Source of the DNA: Amoebidium appalachense
Lineage: Eukaryota; Ichthyosporea
Reading direction: 5' to 3'
Length of the DNA stretch: 64,000 nucleotides
Assembly (NCBI GenBank): GCA_963693365.1
Contig: CAVNZM010000005.1
Location: forward strand, 7,192,001 to 7,256,000
The notes under the pieces are model-generated. The model did not search any database. It was not told where the DNA came from and saw nothing but the letters and a program-made list of their open reading frames with translations. Made by a program: the position numbers and the translations under genes. This document shows, in pieces, positions 48,138 to 59,427 of this stretch. How positions within the stretch are numbered: the stretch's first letter is position 1; each line of letters starts with the position of its first letter.

Positions 48138-48919
48138 CGCTCTCGATATATGGTCTGGTCCCAATAGCTGCTAGAGTATCCCATCTCGCGCTGAAATTCA
48201 ATAATCACATAAGCCGCTTAAAGAAGTATTTGCCCTCCCACCCTTTCTTCTCTATCCGACCTGTCCCCTCCTCACCTCTCCCCTCTTTCCTTCCCTCTCT
48301 CTCTCCTTCTCCCCCGGGCACAAATACAAATAAACCCCGCAAAAGTGTGCGTGTGACTTTGGACTGCCACTTACTTATTAAACATGTACACAATCACAAG
48401 ATAATCACGCAATATAACAAATGGAAAAAGATACCACACGACACTAGACCCGATGAAAGCAGACACCTTGAAAAACTAAGCCTTATGTCTCGTTTTATAT
48501 ATAATGACCGCCTCAACCATATTGCCAAATATGGCACTCGCAAATGTATAACACCTAAATACATATTACCTTCCTGTAGAACTGGTCTTTCTCTAAGCTG
48601 ATGGTATTATTGATCAATTACCACGCTTTTACTGTACACATGCTATACAATGGAGATCTAATAAGTATAAGGTGGCATCGTTTGCATGCCCAAACAACAC
48701 ACACACACACCAGTTTAAATGGTCATGTATCGCCAAATGTAGTTTGATAGACCACATAATACCGCAACACACACACGTCACATTCACAACAGACACCCAG
48801 AAAGATAGCCTACCTGTAAATTACAACATCCTTGATTTTATACTAAACACGCGTAACTACGACCTGTTTATTAGATGTATTGATTGGCTTGAGAAACACA
48901 TCACTACAAAATTCTAGCG

Positions 48920-49006
<87 letters not shown>

Positions 49007-49032
49007 CCAGCTGATACCGAGTGTCGGCAGGG

Positions 49033-49113
<81 letters not shown>
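48138..49113 (+). mobile_element. Non-LTR retrotransposon piece C: 3' part of a related element, opposite orientation
   Basis: The plus-strand frame RVSHLALKFNNHISRLKKYL corresponds to RVHELALKFHEDITRLSACA in piece A. CIDWL near its end corresponds to RCLNFL. A stop at 48915-48917 is followed by (CA)n, poly(C) and a 33-nt poly(A) at 49081-49113, which may be its tail. It meets piece A head-to-head at about 48135. Confidence 0.7.
48920..49113. repeat. (CA)n - poly(C) - poly(A) block
   Basis: About 80 bp of CA, a short unique stretch, about 44 C and 33 A. The A-run is the longest in the window. Confidence 0.9.
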
Positions 49114-49114
<1 letters not shown>

Positions 49115-49189
49115 GGGGAACCCAAACTAATCGATTTTTTCTTAGTCTTTATGGTGTCTCATAGAGATAGTAAACCCTGATATATAGTC

Positions 49190-51782
49190 ATCACCCGACA
49201 TCTATGTACGTGATCATGATATACCGCTGAGGGGATATTATGAGCAAAACCCCCCCATACCTGAGACTGGTCTCTCTTTGCCTCGAGTAAACAGCGTAAA
49301 CCCCCACTATGGTGTCCAGCCACTCCGAGGGCACTTTGCCGACATCAGAATACCAGCTAAACAATTCGCTAAGAATACACGCAAGGGGTGGCGGCGGGCC
49401 ACGCTGTTCGTCTTTCTCGGGGCGGGGTGGAATGAGTACCTTAAGTAGTGCCATAGGGATGCCGTCCGGCCCACACGCTTTGCGGGACGGGTAGCGGGAG
49501 ACTAACTGCCATACCGCATCTGCGGTAAAGTGTGCCCCCAGTTCAGCCCCAAACTCAGCCGGCCCCGCTGGCCACGCCGTGTGTGGGGGTGGTGGTGTGT
49601 CGGTGGGTGGAACAAAAACAGGAGGGGGCGCCTGCCCCAGATTCGTGGCCATACAGGTCGGGTTACAGGGTGCCGTAATAAAACAAATCAGTTGCAGTTT
49701 CCGGGTCGGATGACGGGTCGGCCGTTATTCGAATCGAATGATCGCCGCGATCAATCTTTCGAATATTACCCAATAGCATGTGATACGGTAGAGGCTTACG
49801 GTGTGTGTAGTTCGTGCTTGTGGGTAAACTTGGGCCTGGCACGTACTGACGGTGCCTGGGCTGCTTTGAACTTCACGTTCGCCAGGCACGTTGGCTTTTA
49901 TGATCACGTACCGTGAAACAGCCAATCAAAACGTTGTACAACAGATCGGCCAATCAGCGTGTTGTATCACTGTTTAGGGTATGCGTTTCGGCGCGTGCGT
50001 CTTGACCCCACCTTGAGGCAACTTTTAAAAAAATTTAAAAGCCAATCGTTGGATAGGTACGAAGCGAAGCAAAATCCGAAATATTGCATGATTTTGAGGC
50101 AATCCAGATAGGGCATCACGTCAGCCGTTTGCGCTCAAATTCAAACCTTGGTCAACAGCCGCGACCGTTATCATCCCATGTCTTGTACATGTCGCAAGGC
50201 TTTCAAGCGCCGGCACTTCTCGTGCACAGTTTTAATTTTGAAACTTTGTGTGATGTACTGCGCTCGTTTCAATCCGCGTGGTCTACCGTTGCAATATTTT
50301 GTATTTTGTCTATAGAACATTTAGCTAGGTTGTAGCAGCATACTGCGTGCCAGTGTCTGCTTATGTAATAATCTTTCTTTCATCCCTGCCGCACAGGTAC
50401 CCTAATTAGTTAAGCCTAGAGTGTATTCATACTCTTTTTCTGCTTTTTCTGTGTTTATTTAGTATTATGTCAGCCTCCATACACCACGAAGATATCCCTA
50501 GTGTGCAAAATGGCACTGATTCGCTGTCACAGTCGGAATCAAGGCTATTCTTTCAGGATGATCACCTTGATCCTCTTTATTAATAAACGAGCTTTGGCTT
50601 ACGACACAGGCAATCGCGCGATTTCTCTTGGGTCCAAACCTGTTTGCGGGGGATTTACCAGGAACCAATAGATGAGGGGATTTGCTTTCCGACCAATCAC
50701 AGAACTTGATGATGAAAATTTCCTGGGTGACTCTATTTTTCCTTACACTCTCGCGACCGCGTGCATGCTTTCTCTCGCGGCGGCTCTACGGTCCCGTTCG
50801 CTGTGTGTGTAAGGAAAAATACGAGTCACCTCAGTAGGTGACAGAACTTGGGCACCTAAGCAGGCATATTCACCGACGTCCCACAAGGTTCCTCGTACTG
50901 TAGATCAGACACCATGGATGAAGGTCTGGTCGGTTCGTAGCGGGGCTTGGCGTCCATCACGCACAAGCGACAATAGACTCGGTTGCACCGTCTGGAAAAA
51001 GAAGCGAGTTTCTGCTTGGCCGCGCTCGCTTTTAAGTTCGCGTACGTTAAGTCTGTAAGTGTGTTGTGGTGACGGCGTAGAAAGGCTAAGTGTAGTGCGA
51101 AAGACTACAGGTAGGTGGTCTGACGGTGGTGGGTGTAGGTTGTGGTGTACGTGTAAGGTGCAAGGACCAGAGGCTGCCCCCCAGTCCGTGCGGTGTTCTT
51201 GTACTACAGATGGAAGAGTAAGGCGTAAGGCTGTAACAAAAGTGTGAAAAGTTGGTGTGCGTGGGTGGTCGGGTTTAAGTAGGGCCTGTGGGTGGCCGTG
51301 TATTGGGTGTGGTGTGGTAACTAACGGGCTATTAAAGTCTCCTAACACTAGTGTCGGGTTATGTAGTGCGATGGTGTTAAGTTCGTGTTTAAGTGCTAGC
51401 AGTGGAATGCTAGGTGGAAAATAAACAAAAGTGCATATATGGCCACAAACGGAAATGGTGAGTGTGTGTATTGTACGTGCTATAACTGAACAGTGGTTAA
51501 CAAAGTGGGAGGCGGCGATGAACACTATGCCGGAGTGAGGCTTGTGGCCCACAGGCTGAGTAGACTCGCCCACGAGCCGTCCAGACCGACGAAGTGTGGC
51601 GTGGTCTCGCCACCACGTTTCTGCGACAACAATAAACGGGAACTCTGCTGGGATAACGAAAGAAGAAACTGTGCTTTACCCTTATTTAGACTACGAGCAT
51701 TCCAGAAAAGAGAGGAGAGCATGTTACTGGGAGTTGGCTGGTGCGGCGGTGGGATCGTAGGGCTTGCTGAAAAGTATAACAT
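49190..51782 (-). mobile_element. Non-LTR retrotransposon piece B: APE-type endonuclease and start of reverse transcriptase
   Basis: On the minus strand 51722-50960 holds endonuclease motifs WNARSLNKGKAQFL, AETWWRDHA (reached by a frameshift near 51640), LVLGDFNSPL and SDHLPVVFR. 49652-49270 holds the RT start, KACGPDGIPMALLK ... VPSEWLDTIV. About 1.2 kb between them is non-coding or decayed. The 3' part is missing or replaced at about 49190. The 5' limit is within a few bases of the tRNA-Glu gene. Confidence 0.8.
50727..50829. mobile_element. Small foldback element with 22-23-bp inverted repeats
   Basis: The left arm 50727-50748 (GTGACTCTATTTTTCCTTAC..) pairs with 50807-50829, with one inserted base. 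The total is 103 bp with a GC-rich interior. It is nested in LINE piece B, so it is either a MITE or a structure of that LINE. Confidence 0.6.
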
Positions 51783-51787
51783 TACCG

Positions 51788-51859
51788 TCCCAATTGGTCT
51801 AGTGGTTAGGATTCCGCGCTTTCACCGCGGCGGCCGGGGTTCGATTCCCCGATTGGGAG
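51788..51859 (+). tRNA. tRNA-Glu (anticodon TTC)
   Basis: A perfect 7-bp acceptor stem TCCCAAT/ATTGGGA with discriminator G, D arm with GGTCTAGTGGTTAGGA (A box), anticodon stem CCGCG/CGCGG around loop CTTTCAC (anticodon TTC, reads GAA), and T arm CGGGG-TTCGATT-CCCCG (B box). It has no intron and no encoded CCA, as expected for a nuclear gene. It decodes Glu in the cytosol. All stems are intact, unlike the decayed LINE beside it. Confidence 0.97.
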
Positions 51860-51865
51860 CTTCCA

Positions 51866-51876
51866 TTTTTTTTTTT
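51866..51876 (+). terminator. RNA polymerase III terminator of tRNA-Glu
   Basis: An 11-T run starting 6 nt after the tRNA 3' end, as usual for Pol III termination. Confidence 0.85.
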
Positions 51877-51899
51877 GAATACCTGTTTGGTACCCCTGC

Positions 51900-52191
51900 C
51901 GCCTGGCCCTCTCATATATTTTGCTCTGTATGTCGCCGCCATTTTATGTTCACTTTACAGTCACCAAAAAACAAATTGAGAGCACGCGCATTATTAGCGC
52001 TTCTGAACACTGCAACTCAACCCATCTAGGCCTTGGCGCTGACATGGCACACCGTCAATGTTGGAATCTCATTTCTCTGCCAAATCCTAACAGTTCATAT
52101 CAGAACATAGCTTGATTTTTTCAAGAAACCCCCCCCCCCCCCCCCCCCCCCCCCTCCTCCTCCTCCTCCTCCTCTTCCTCCTCTCTCCTCC

Positions 52192-52229
<38 letters not shown>

Positions 52230-53490
52230 TTTTCTTTTGCAATGGAAAAAAAAAAACAAAAAAAAAAACGAATGCATAAGAATGGGTGTGAACTTGCCAT
52301 GCCCACTTGCGGAAATTGCCTTGTATTAGTTACACCATCGCCGTCTAGTGTTGCAAACAGCCATAATCAAAGAGGTATTGATGGACGGTTTGTTGAAAAC
52401 TATGCAGTGGTAAACAACGGTGTGTGTGTGTGTGGTGGGGGGGGGGGAGGGGGGGGGAATGGCCAAATAACTGGCAGTGGGGCTGCCACAGTATGGCGCA
52501 GACACGGAGGACTTACCCGTGCCGTTTCAAACATCCGTGAGGATATTGCGCTCAAGGAACATGGTAGGTGTAAGTTTAATGTGTGGTGGTGGCCTTTTTT
52601 TTTTTTTTTTTTTTTTTTTTGGGGGGGGGGGGGGGGGGCGCGGCAGAGGGGGGAGAGAGGGGGAGGGGGGGGGGGGTTTCTATGGCAATGCAAATATTGA
52701 TTGCGGCATTTCCCCCTTTCGTGGCATGAAGTCGTTTTTGCTTATTTCAAATTTTTTGATCTATTATAAGTTAAGGACCTTCTAAGTCATTACCATTTAC
52801 CACCTACCATAAGAGGCTACACTATTTCATCTTGTAGCGCTCTATCACATCGACCCTGTTTGCTTTTCCAACACCAATGCCAACTTTCTCTCGTATTTTA
52901 ACGGAATAAGTTGGCATTTCGATTGCTTCCCTTGTATTGCAATGTCTAAAAAAAAATGGAAGTCCCATATATGGAAACAAACAAATCCTTATCAGCGGCT
53001 GCCAGGCGGGAGTGATCGGTGACGTCAACAATGGTGTTCCTGCTCAGATGTCGTCATTGCAACGTCTCATCGATGTCAATACTTCGGTATCAACGATGAT
53101 CCGAACTTAGGGCTCTCCCCTGTTGTCTCCCCGTTTGGCTTCCATGGTTGCCCCCTCTCCATTGCCACATGACCACATGAATTTCCTTTCGCTTCTCTCT
53201 TGCTCTTCCCCCCCCCCCCCCCCCCCCCCCCCCCCCGCCCCTCTCCCCTCAACCCACCCACCCTCCCTTTCGAAACCCTCCATTCCCCCTGTCGAGACAC
53301 CCCTCCTTTTCACCCCACAACCACCAACACACGGTCCATCTTCAAACCTTACCACAGTTACTCTCGCAGCTTCGAAGGAACCGTTACCCATCGCCTACCC
53401 CTTTTCCCCGGTGGCCTACGAAAAAGTATTTAAATAACAGGTAAACTCATTTAACCACCGGGTGGCGGTTAACCGATTTGTCTTCCGCAG
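51900..53490. other. Interval with poly(C), poly(G/T) runs and no assigned exon
   Basis: 52130-52226 holds C-runs and (CCT)n; 52590-52670 holds T- and G-runs. A possible exon is 52493-52563 (GGCAG| ... |GTAGGTG). 52690-53090 is unique sequence without a clear frame. None could be matched to the missing PLC domains. Confidence 0.35.
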
Positions 53491-53556
53491 GGAGATGATC
53501 CCAGTGGCGGTGCCTTGGCATCAGCAAGCCTCTGCACTCTTTCTGATGAGGATCTG
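53491..53556 (+). CDS. Probable internal exon, protein unknown
   Basis: Strong splice signals (GTCTTCCGCAG| and GATCTG|GTATGTG) bound 66 nt that stay open in phase 0 (GDDPSGGALASASLCTLSDEDL) or phase 2. It could belong to the 3' part of the PLC gene beyond the retrotransposons. A following short exon 53900-53935 (CAAG| ... |GTAAGCC) is possible. Confidence 0.4.
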
Positions 53557-53637
53557 GTATGTGTACCAACAACCGTGATATATGCAAACATAAACGACAA
53601 CACTACTAGATCATGCATGCAGGCATAAGTACATACA

Positions 53638-53639
<2 letters not shown>

Positions 53640-53679
<40 letters not shown>

Positions 53680-53683
53680 TCAC

Positions 53684-53760
<77 letters not shown>

Positions 53761-53845
53761 TATGTGTGTGTGTCCTCGCGTAAGGATGTGTGTGTGTGTG
53801 TGTGTGCGCGCGTGCGCGCGTGTGTGTGCCTGTGTGTGTGTGTGT
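53640..53845. repeat. (GT)n microsatellite
   Basis: About 200 bp of GT with short breaks (CACGAGT, TATGTGTATG, GCGCGCG). Confidence 0.9.
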
Positions 53846-54374
53846 GCGTGCGCACGAAAAGCACCCCAAGCCTGCACCATACAAATCTATGTTTTCAAGG
53901 TCACAGAGTGCGCATGGCACATTACTGTCACACTGTAAGCCAGCCAAGACAGTCCACTCAATTTACTCCGTCTACATGACATACCCCAATTGTGTTTGTT
54001 GGAGGTATGTTTTGGTAGATCTTGTAGATAGCTACCGTCTATTAGGATGGCCAAAAAATGCTTAAGTTGGTGGGTCTGTCTAATGATGGTGGTGGTGAAG
54101 TTTTTTTCTTTTTTTTTCCCCTGTGTTGCCGAACCCCTCGGGGGACGTGGGGGGGGGGTTCCTTGTCTCATGACGTCCCGCTTGCTCCAACTGACACCGC
54201 CTCCCTTGTGCACCCATCCACTTCCCTTACGCCAGATTCCTTTTTTCATTTCCCACTCCCCTCTTACCTTCATGTTTCCCTCTCTTCTCCCTTTTTCCTT
54301 TTCCTTTTTTTTCTTTTCTTTCTTTTCTTTCTTTCTTTCTTTCTTTCTTTCGTTTTTCCTTCCAAAGGCAACAC

Positions 54375-54440
54375 AGAGTCGATCCGACTTTTCTGATTTG
54401 ACCAACGACACTTTCGGAGAAAAAGCTCGAGTGCAGAGAT
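54375..54440 (+). CDS. Possible terminal exon, protein unknown
   Basis: After a long (CTTT)n pyrimidine tract and TTCCAAAG| acceptor the frame ATQSRSDFSDLTNDTFGEKARVQR ends at TAG. Composition is ordinary, not repeat-derived. Linkage to the exon at 53491 is a guess. Confidence 0.3.
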
Positions 54441-54469
54441 AGTTATTCCCCTTAAGGAATGCTCAGCTG

Positions 54470-54478
54470 GTAATCAGA

Positions 54479-54509
<31 letters not shown>

Positions 54510-54554
54510 ATATATATTATATATATGTATACATATATACACACTAACACCGTG

Positions 54555-54601
<47 letters not shown>

Positions 54602-55154
54602 ACGAGGACATGGACACACACAGAAGTAAGTGCTGACACACAAACACACATGCATGCACGAATGCACACAGAGAGCACCCACCAACACAAATACACACAT
54701 GGCCGCGCACACACACATACACAAAGAAACCGGGGGGATGTGGGGAGGGGCAGGGGGGGGGTATGCACAGGCACCGAGTCCTCTTGATGGGATATCTACC
54801 GGCATCGGGATAGCGCTTGGATGCGCCCCACAATACACACAAATTCTCACGCCTGCACACACATTGAGATACACGGTCACGCGCCAATCAAGTACACTCA
54901 TCACTACCCCCCCCCCCCCCCCCCCCCCCCCCACTCCCCTTCCCGCCCTGAGCACACATGCGTACACACAAACCATGCAAGACACACGCACCCAGACAGG
55001 GACATATAATACACACACACGCACAGGCGCGCACACAGACTTGTGCACATACACCCTGGCACATAGTCGAACGCACATGCATAAAAACGCTCACGTTCTC
55101 CTCTTCACACACGCACTTGCGCGCGCGCGCGCGCACACACACACACAACACACA

Positions 55155-55225
<71 letters not shown>
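54470..55225. repeat. C-run, (TA)n and (CA)n tract
   Basis: Poly(C) at 54480-54506, a TATA-rich patch (AATATATATATTATATATAT), (CA)n and further C-runs at 54907. No exon seen. Confidence 0.6.
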
Positions 55226-55226
55226 G

Positions 55227-55334
55227 TGGCCTCCACCAACCCCACCATGTTTAGGATATTCCACAACAAGAAATGCATCACCCTCAGAACCACCTCTCCC
55301 CTCAGCAACCCGTCAGGATCCCAAATTCAACAAG
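55227..55334 (+). CDS. Possible internal exon between CA arrays, protein unknown
   Basis: An island of unique sequence directly after a long (CA)n. One frame reads STNPTMFRIFHNKKCITLRT and another is Pro-rich; the donor would be CAACAA|GTTAGT. No family recognised. Confidence 0.3.
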
Positions 55335-55418
55335 TTAGTAAACCCCCCCACCCCCCACCCCCCCACCCCTCCCCACACACACACAAACTGGTACACACAC
55401 ATACATCCATGCACGCAT

Positions 55419-55805
<387 letters not shown>

Positions 55806-56254
55806 CACCCCAATCGCAATTCTCTGTATCTTTTGGGAAACTGGCGAGCCTTTCACATGGCCGAGTTGTACAGTGCTTGTTGGTGTCGATTTTCCCTTGT
55901 TATCTTTTCACATAATTGGTGTCTGGTTCTGGATTGCTGAAGATACCTCCTTGTTTTTTTATACCCAAGATAGTTCTCTCGCCTATTTACGTTAGAGCTT
56001 CTCTTGGCCCCACTCTCATCTCTCTCTGTCATCCTTTACACTTCCACCCTCCACCCTCCACCCTCCACCCTCCATGCTTCTCTCTCTCTCTTTGCTTGCC
56101 CCCCCCCCCTCTCTCTCCCCCCCCCCCTTTCCCTCGCTCTGTCTCGCTCTCCCAGCATTAACAAAGGCTAAACGCACGATGCCTCCATTTCTTTGTACAC
56201 ATACAAAGGTGGCAACCTGCACACCTGCACATACACCCCAACAAACAATAGAAG

Positions 56255-56294
<40 letters not shown>

Positions 56295-56468
56295 ACCCAA
56301 CCTCCCTTCCCCCTCCCCCCGTGTCTCTCCGAGTTATCACCTCTATCCCTTATTATAACAACCTATGGAAACCCAGCGCCACCAACACCTCTATCGGTTC
56401 CATTATGCCATAACAATTAACATTACGACAATGCCTGTTCCAGCACACACAAACCCCGCATCACCCGC
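55806..56468. other. Interval without a supported exon between the CA tract and the minus-strand membrane gene
   Basis: 55806-56030 is unique sequence. 56040-56070 repeats CCACCCTCCA. Poly(C) lies at 56245-56292. The 3' UTR of the minus-strand gene should occupy the right part, but I saw no canonical AATAAA on the minus strand. Confidence 0.4.
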
Positions 56469-56839
56469 CTACGACCCAGAAACCTCCTCCATGGGTACCC
56501 GCTGGTAGCGGGGCTGCTTCTTTCCTCGCAACATCTTGAGCAGATTGCGCCGGAACATGAATGCAAGGCCCCCGAGAATGGCCAACACCACAAGCACACC
56601 CGCCATCTTGCCGTAGCTCAGAAACCCACCCTGCAATACCGAGTTTGTTAACTCACGGGAATAGACGCACTGGGCGGGCGGGGGTGGTGGTGGTGGGGGG
56701 AAGGGGAGGGGGAGGGGGGGGGGCGGATTATAGTGGTTTACAAAGTACACATTCACAACGACACAACACAAAACAGATTTGACAAGCACACTCGAGTATT
56801 CATCATAAGGAATATTCATACCAAAAATAAGGCATTCAG

Positions 56840-56895
<56 letters not shown>

Positions 56896-56897
56896 GT

Positions 56898-56933
<36 letters not shown>

Positions 56934-57595
56934 ATGCGCCATAGAGTCCACAGAAGAGGCGGGGGGAGGGGGGGGGGGGGGGGGTTCATCAGCAGAATAC
57001 AATGTGTAGTGTCAATCAGCAGCGGGTAACGTGGATAATGCCCATTCTCGGGGGAAGGGGCACGGGGGGAGGGGGGGGGGGGGTTAGAAACTGCTACAGA
57101 GTACTTAGACGACATTCAAGACGGACAACACAATGCGGAATCAAAACTGGAAACATACACAACGAACATGTATGGGGGGGGGGGGGGGGGGGGAGGGGGG
57201 TTCAACATTCCACAGTGAGGAAGACAACGTGCAATCACTGCAATGTAGTGCAGAACAACGAGGAGTTGGCGAGGGCCTGTATGTGTCTGTGAGGGTGCTC
57301 CTGTGTGTGCCTGTGAGGGTGGGTCTATGTGTGCCTGTGAGGGTGCAACTAAGTGTGCATGTGAAGATGGATCTGTGTGTGCTTCCGTGGGTACATCTGT
57401 GTGTGCCTGCCTGTAAGGGTGCATCTGTGTGTGCCTGCGAGTGTGCAAGTGTGCGTATGTGTGTGCCTATCAGTGCCCAACCTAGCCCCCGTACCTCTTC
57501 TGCTGCAGGTGTTGGGATGGGTGCAGGCGCCGGCGCCGGGGAAGGTTTCTGTCATACGACTTCCCGTCAGCACACGGCTAATCGTCTTGGTTGCA

Positions 57596-57598
<3 letters not shown>
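56469..57598 (-). CDS. Small single-pass membrane protein, 3' exons (5' end not found)
   Basis: The last exon 56630-56469 (TATTGCAG| acceptor, phase 0, stop TAG) encodes 53 residues: GGFLSYGK, a 17-residue hydrophobic segment (MAGVLVVLAILGGLAFM), then a basic tail (FRRNLLKMLRGKKQPRY) and QRVPMEEVSGS. The positive-inside rule puts the tail in the cytosol. YQRV fits the YXXphi endocytic/TGN sorting signal. A likely upstream exon 57579-57489 encodes TISRVLTGSR ... GACTHPNTCSRR, with two cysteines suited to a lumenal domain. 57277-57236 could join the two in phase (PRQLLVVLHYIA). I do not recognise the family. Confidence 0.6.
56842..56932. repeat. (GT)n plus poly(G) in an intron of the membrane-protein gene
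   Basis: On the sense (minus) strand this is poly(C), then (CA)n. Confidence 0.9.
57085..57170 (-). repeat. Poly(C)-tailed dispersed element
   Basis: G-run, TTAGAAACTGCTACAGAGTA ... AGACGGACAACACAATGCGG. Same strand as the host gene. Further fragments lie at 56730-56800 and 58990-59060. Confidence 0.65.
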
Positions 57599-57639
<41 letters not shown>

Positions 57640-57789
57640 AAAAAAAAAGGAAGAAGAAGAAGAAGAAAAGGCAAACACACACATACACACAACACGTCAT
57701 CGTCCTTCCCCTCGCTAAACATGGGAAACTACATGGGAAACTATGATAGGAAAACAAAAACAAGCACATTTCAATTATGATTCCAACCC

Positions 57790-57905
57790 CCTTGTATCGC
57801 ACTATCACCTGTTGTCGTCGCTTCCTCCCGTTTTTCTCCACTTCTAGCCCTGCTCCAAAAAGAACCCTAGCTCCCTTGGCTAACAGACTCTTAGCTACCT
57901 GCGCA
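57790..57905 (-). CDS. Possible upstream exon of the membrane-protein gene
   Basis: Minus-strand frame VVAQVAKSLLAKGARVLFGA ... NGRKRRQQ between CTTGTCGCCAG| and CAACAG|GTGATA. Normal composition in a repeat-rich setting. The phase link to 57579 is untested. Confidence 0.35.
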
Positions 57906-57934
57906 ACGACCTGGCGACAAGGAGGTATAACAGA

Positions 57935-57999
<65 letters not shown>

Positions 58000-58031
58000 C
58001 CACACGTCGATCTTAATTTTTATTTCCATAT

Positions 58032-58069
<38 letters not shown>

Positions 58070-58304
58070 TCTCTCTCTGCACAGTTGCCGAAGAAGTGAA
58101 AGTGAGAGTAGGGGGGGAAGGGGGAGAGACACAGAGGAAGGAAGTATGTGTGTATGTGTATGCGCACACATATGTGATACCCTGCTTCTCCTATCCTTCT
58201 TCTTTCCCCCCTTCTCCCGCACGCGCGCATGTGTGTGTTCACCTATATGCCTGCGCGCGCATGTGTAGTGACGATGCGTATTTTCTTCCAAGCCGGGAGG
58301 GGAA

Positions 58305-58585
58305 GGGTTTGAATGCGGAATACGGTACGAAGTACGCATACACGAAGGACACATGCAAAGGCAAACATCCAAGTATGCAACATCAGCCATGCGCACAGTA
58401 TGCGTCATAAGCAGAGCCCATCCTCAGGGAGGGCCCAAGTCATCAATTGCGTCTGAGTTTCGACCCCTTAGCCCGCGTATATACGACTCTCCAACTCAGA
58501 CAGCAGCATCAACTGAACTTGGGAGGGTCAACCCGTCTTGATCAAAGACGAGCAGGGTTGCTTATGCAAGCAAGGTGAGCAAAAC
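58305..58585 (-). repeat. Longest copy of the poly(C)-tailed dispersed element
   Basis: About 280 bp: TTTGAATGCGGAATACGGTA ... ACATCCAAGTATGCAACATC ... GCAGAGCCCATCCTCAGGGA ... TCTGAGTTTCGACCCCTTAG ... CAACCCGTCTTGATCAAAGA ... CAGGGTTGCTTATGCAAGCA. It serves as the reference for the family. Confidence 0.8.
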
Positions 58586-58687
58586 GGTGAATATGTGTGC
58601 GCAAACTAATGCAGTGCAGCGGAAAATGCGTATGTGCTTACAGATGCACGACACAGAGCAACCATGCCCGGTTGCATGGAAGTAAAG

Positions 58688-58689
<2 letters not shown>

Positions 58690-58718
<29 letters not shown>

Positions 58719-58789
58719 TATAGAAACAGATATCTCACACAACGGAAAAAAGGAGATGCACAGGGGCATACATCAAAGGAAAGTCCTTC

Positions 58790-58825
<36 letters not shown>
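58690..58825. repeat. Poly(G) and poly(C) runs 70 bp apart
   Basis: A G-run at 58690-58717 and a C-run of about 34 at 58791-58824 on the same strand. They are complementary and could pair in RNA or DNA. Confidence 0.85.
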
Positions 58826-58834
<9 letters not shown>

Positions 58835-59059
58835 GAAGAAAAGAAAAGAAAAACCAACAAACACCCGCTCACAACCCAACCTTTTCCTTGTCACTTTTTT
58901 TTTTTCTGGGGGCGGCAGGGGGAGGGAGGAATATGAAAAGCAAACCAAACAAGGGGTGGGGGGGGTGGGGGGAGGGTGGGGGGGGGGGAAGAGCAAGTGC
59001 TACAGAGTACACAGCAAACATTTGCCACCAACAGCACAATGCAGATTATGAAAACAGGA

Positions 59060-59390
59060 GCACCACAATCGTTATATGTAGACAGCATTGATCTCTCGTG
59101 GGTAAGAGGGGAGGGCGGTGCGGGGGGGGGGGGGGGGGGGGGGGGGGGAGGGGGGGGGGGGGACTCACTTCTTCGTCATCTCGCCTGTGCCTCAATGGGA
59201 CCACCTGCACCCACCCACAGAATCAGTACCATACGCCGCAAACACGTGGCAGTCACGAACAGGAACATATTATAGAGCTTAAACCGGGAAGATCACTAAT
59301 GACCAAAAAATAACTGCATCAACCCTAGGTTCACATTTGTGAGGACATCGAGATTATGGTGTGTGCGTGTGTGCCTCTGTGTGTGTGTGG

Positions 59391-59427
<37 letters not shown>

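Noticed and set aside
47672-48208. A complete reverse-transcriptase gene on the minus strand
   Set aside because: The first about 25 codons are antisense to the plus-strand LINE fragment, and the frame breaks before FADN.
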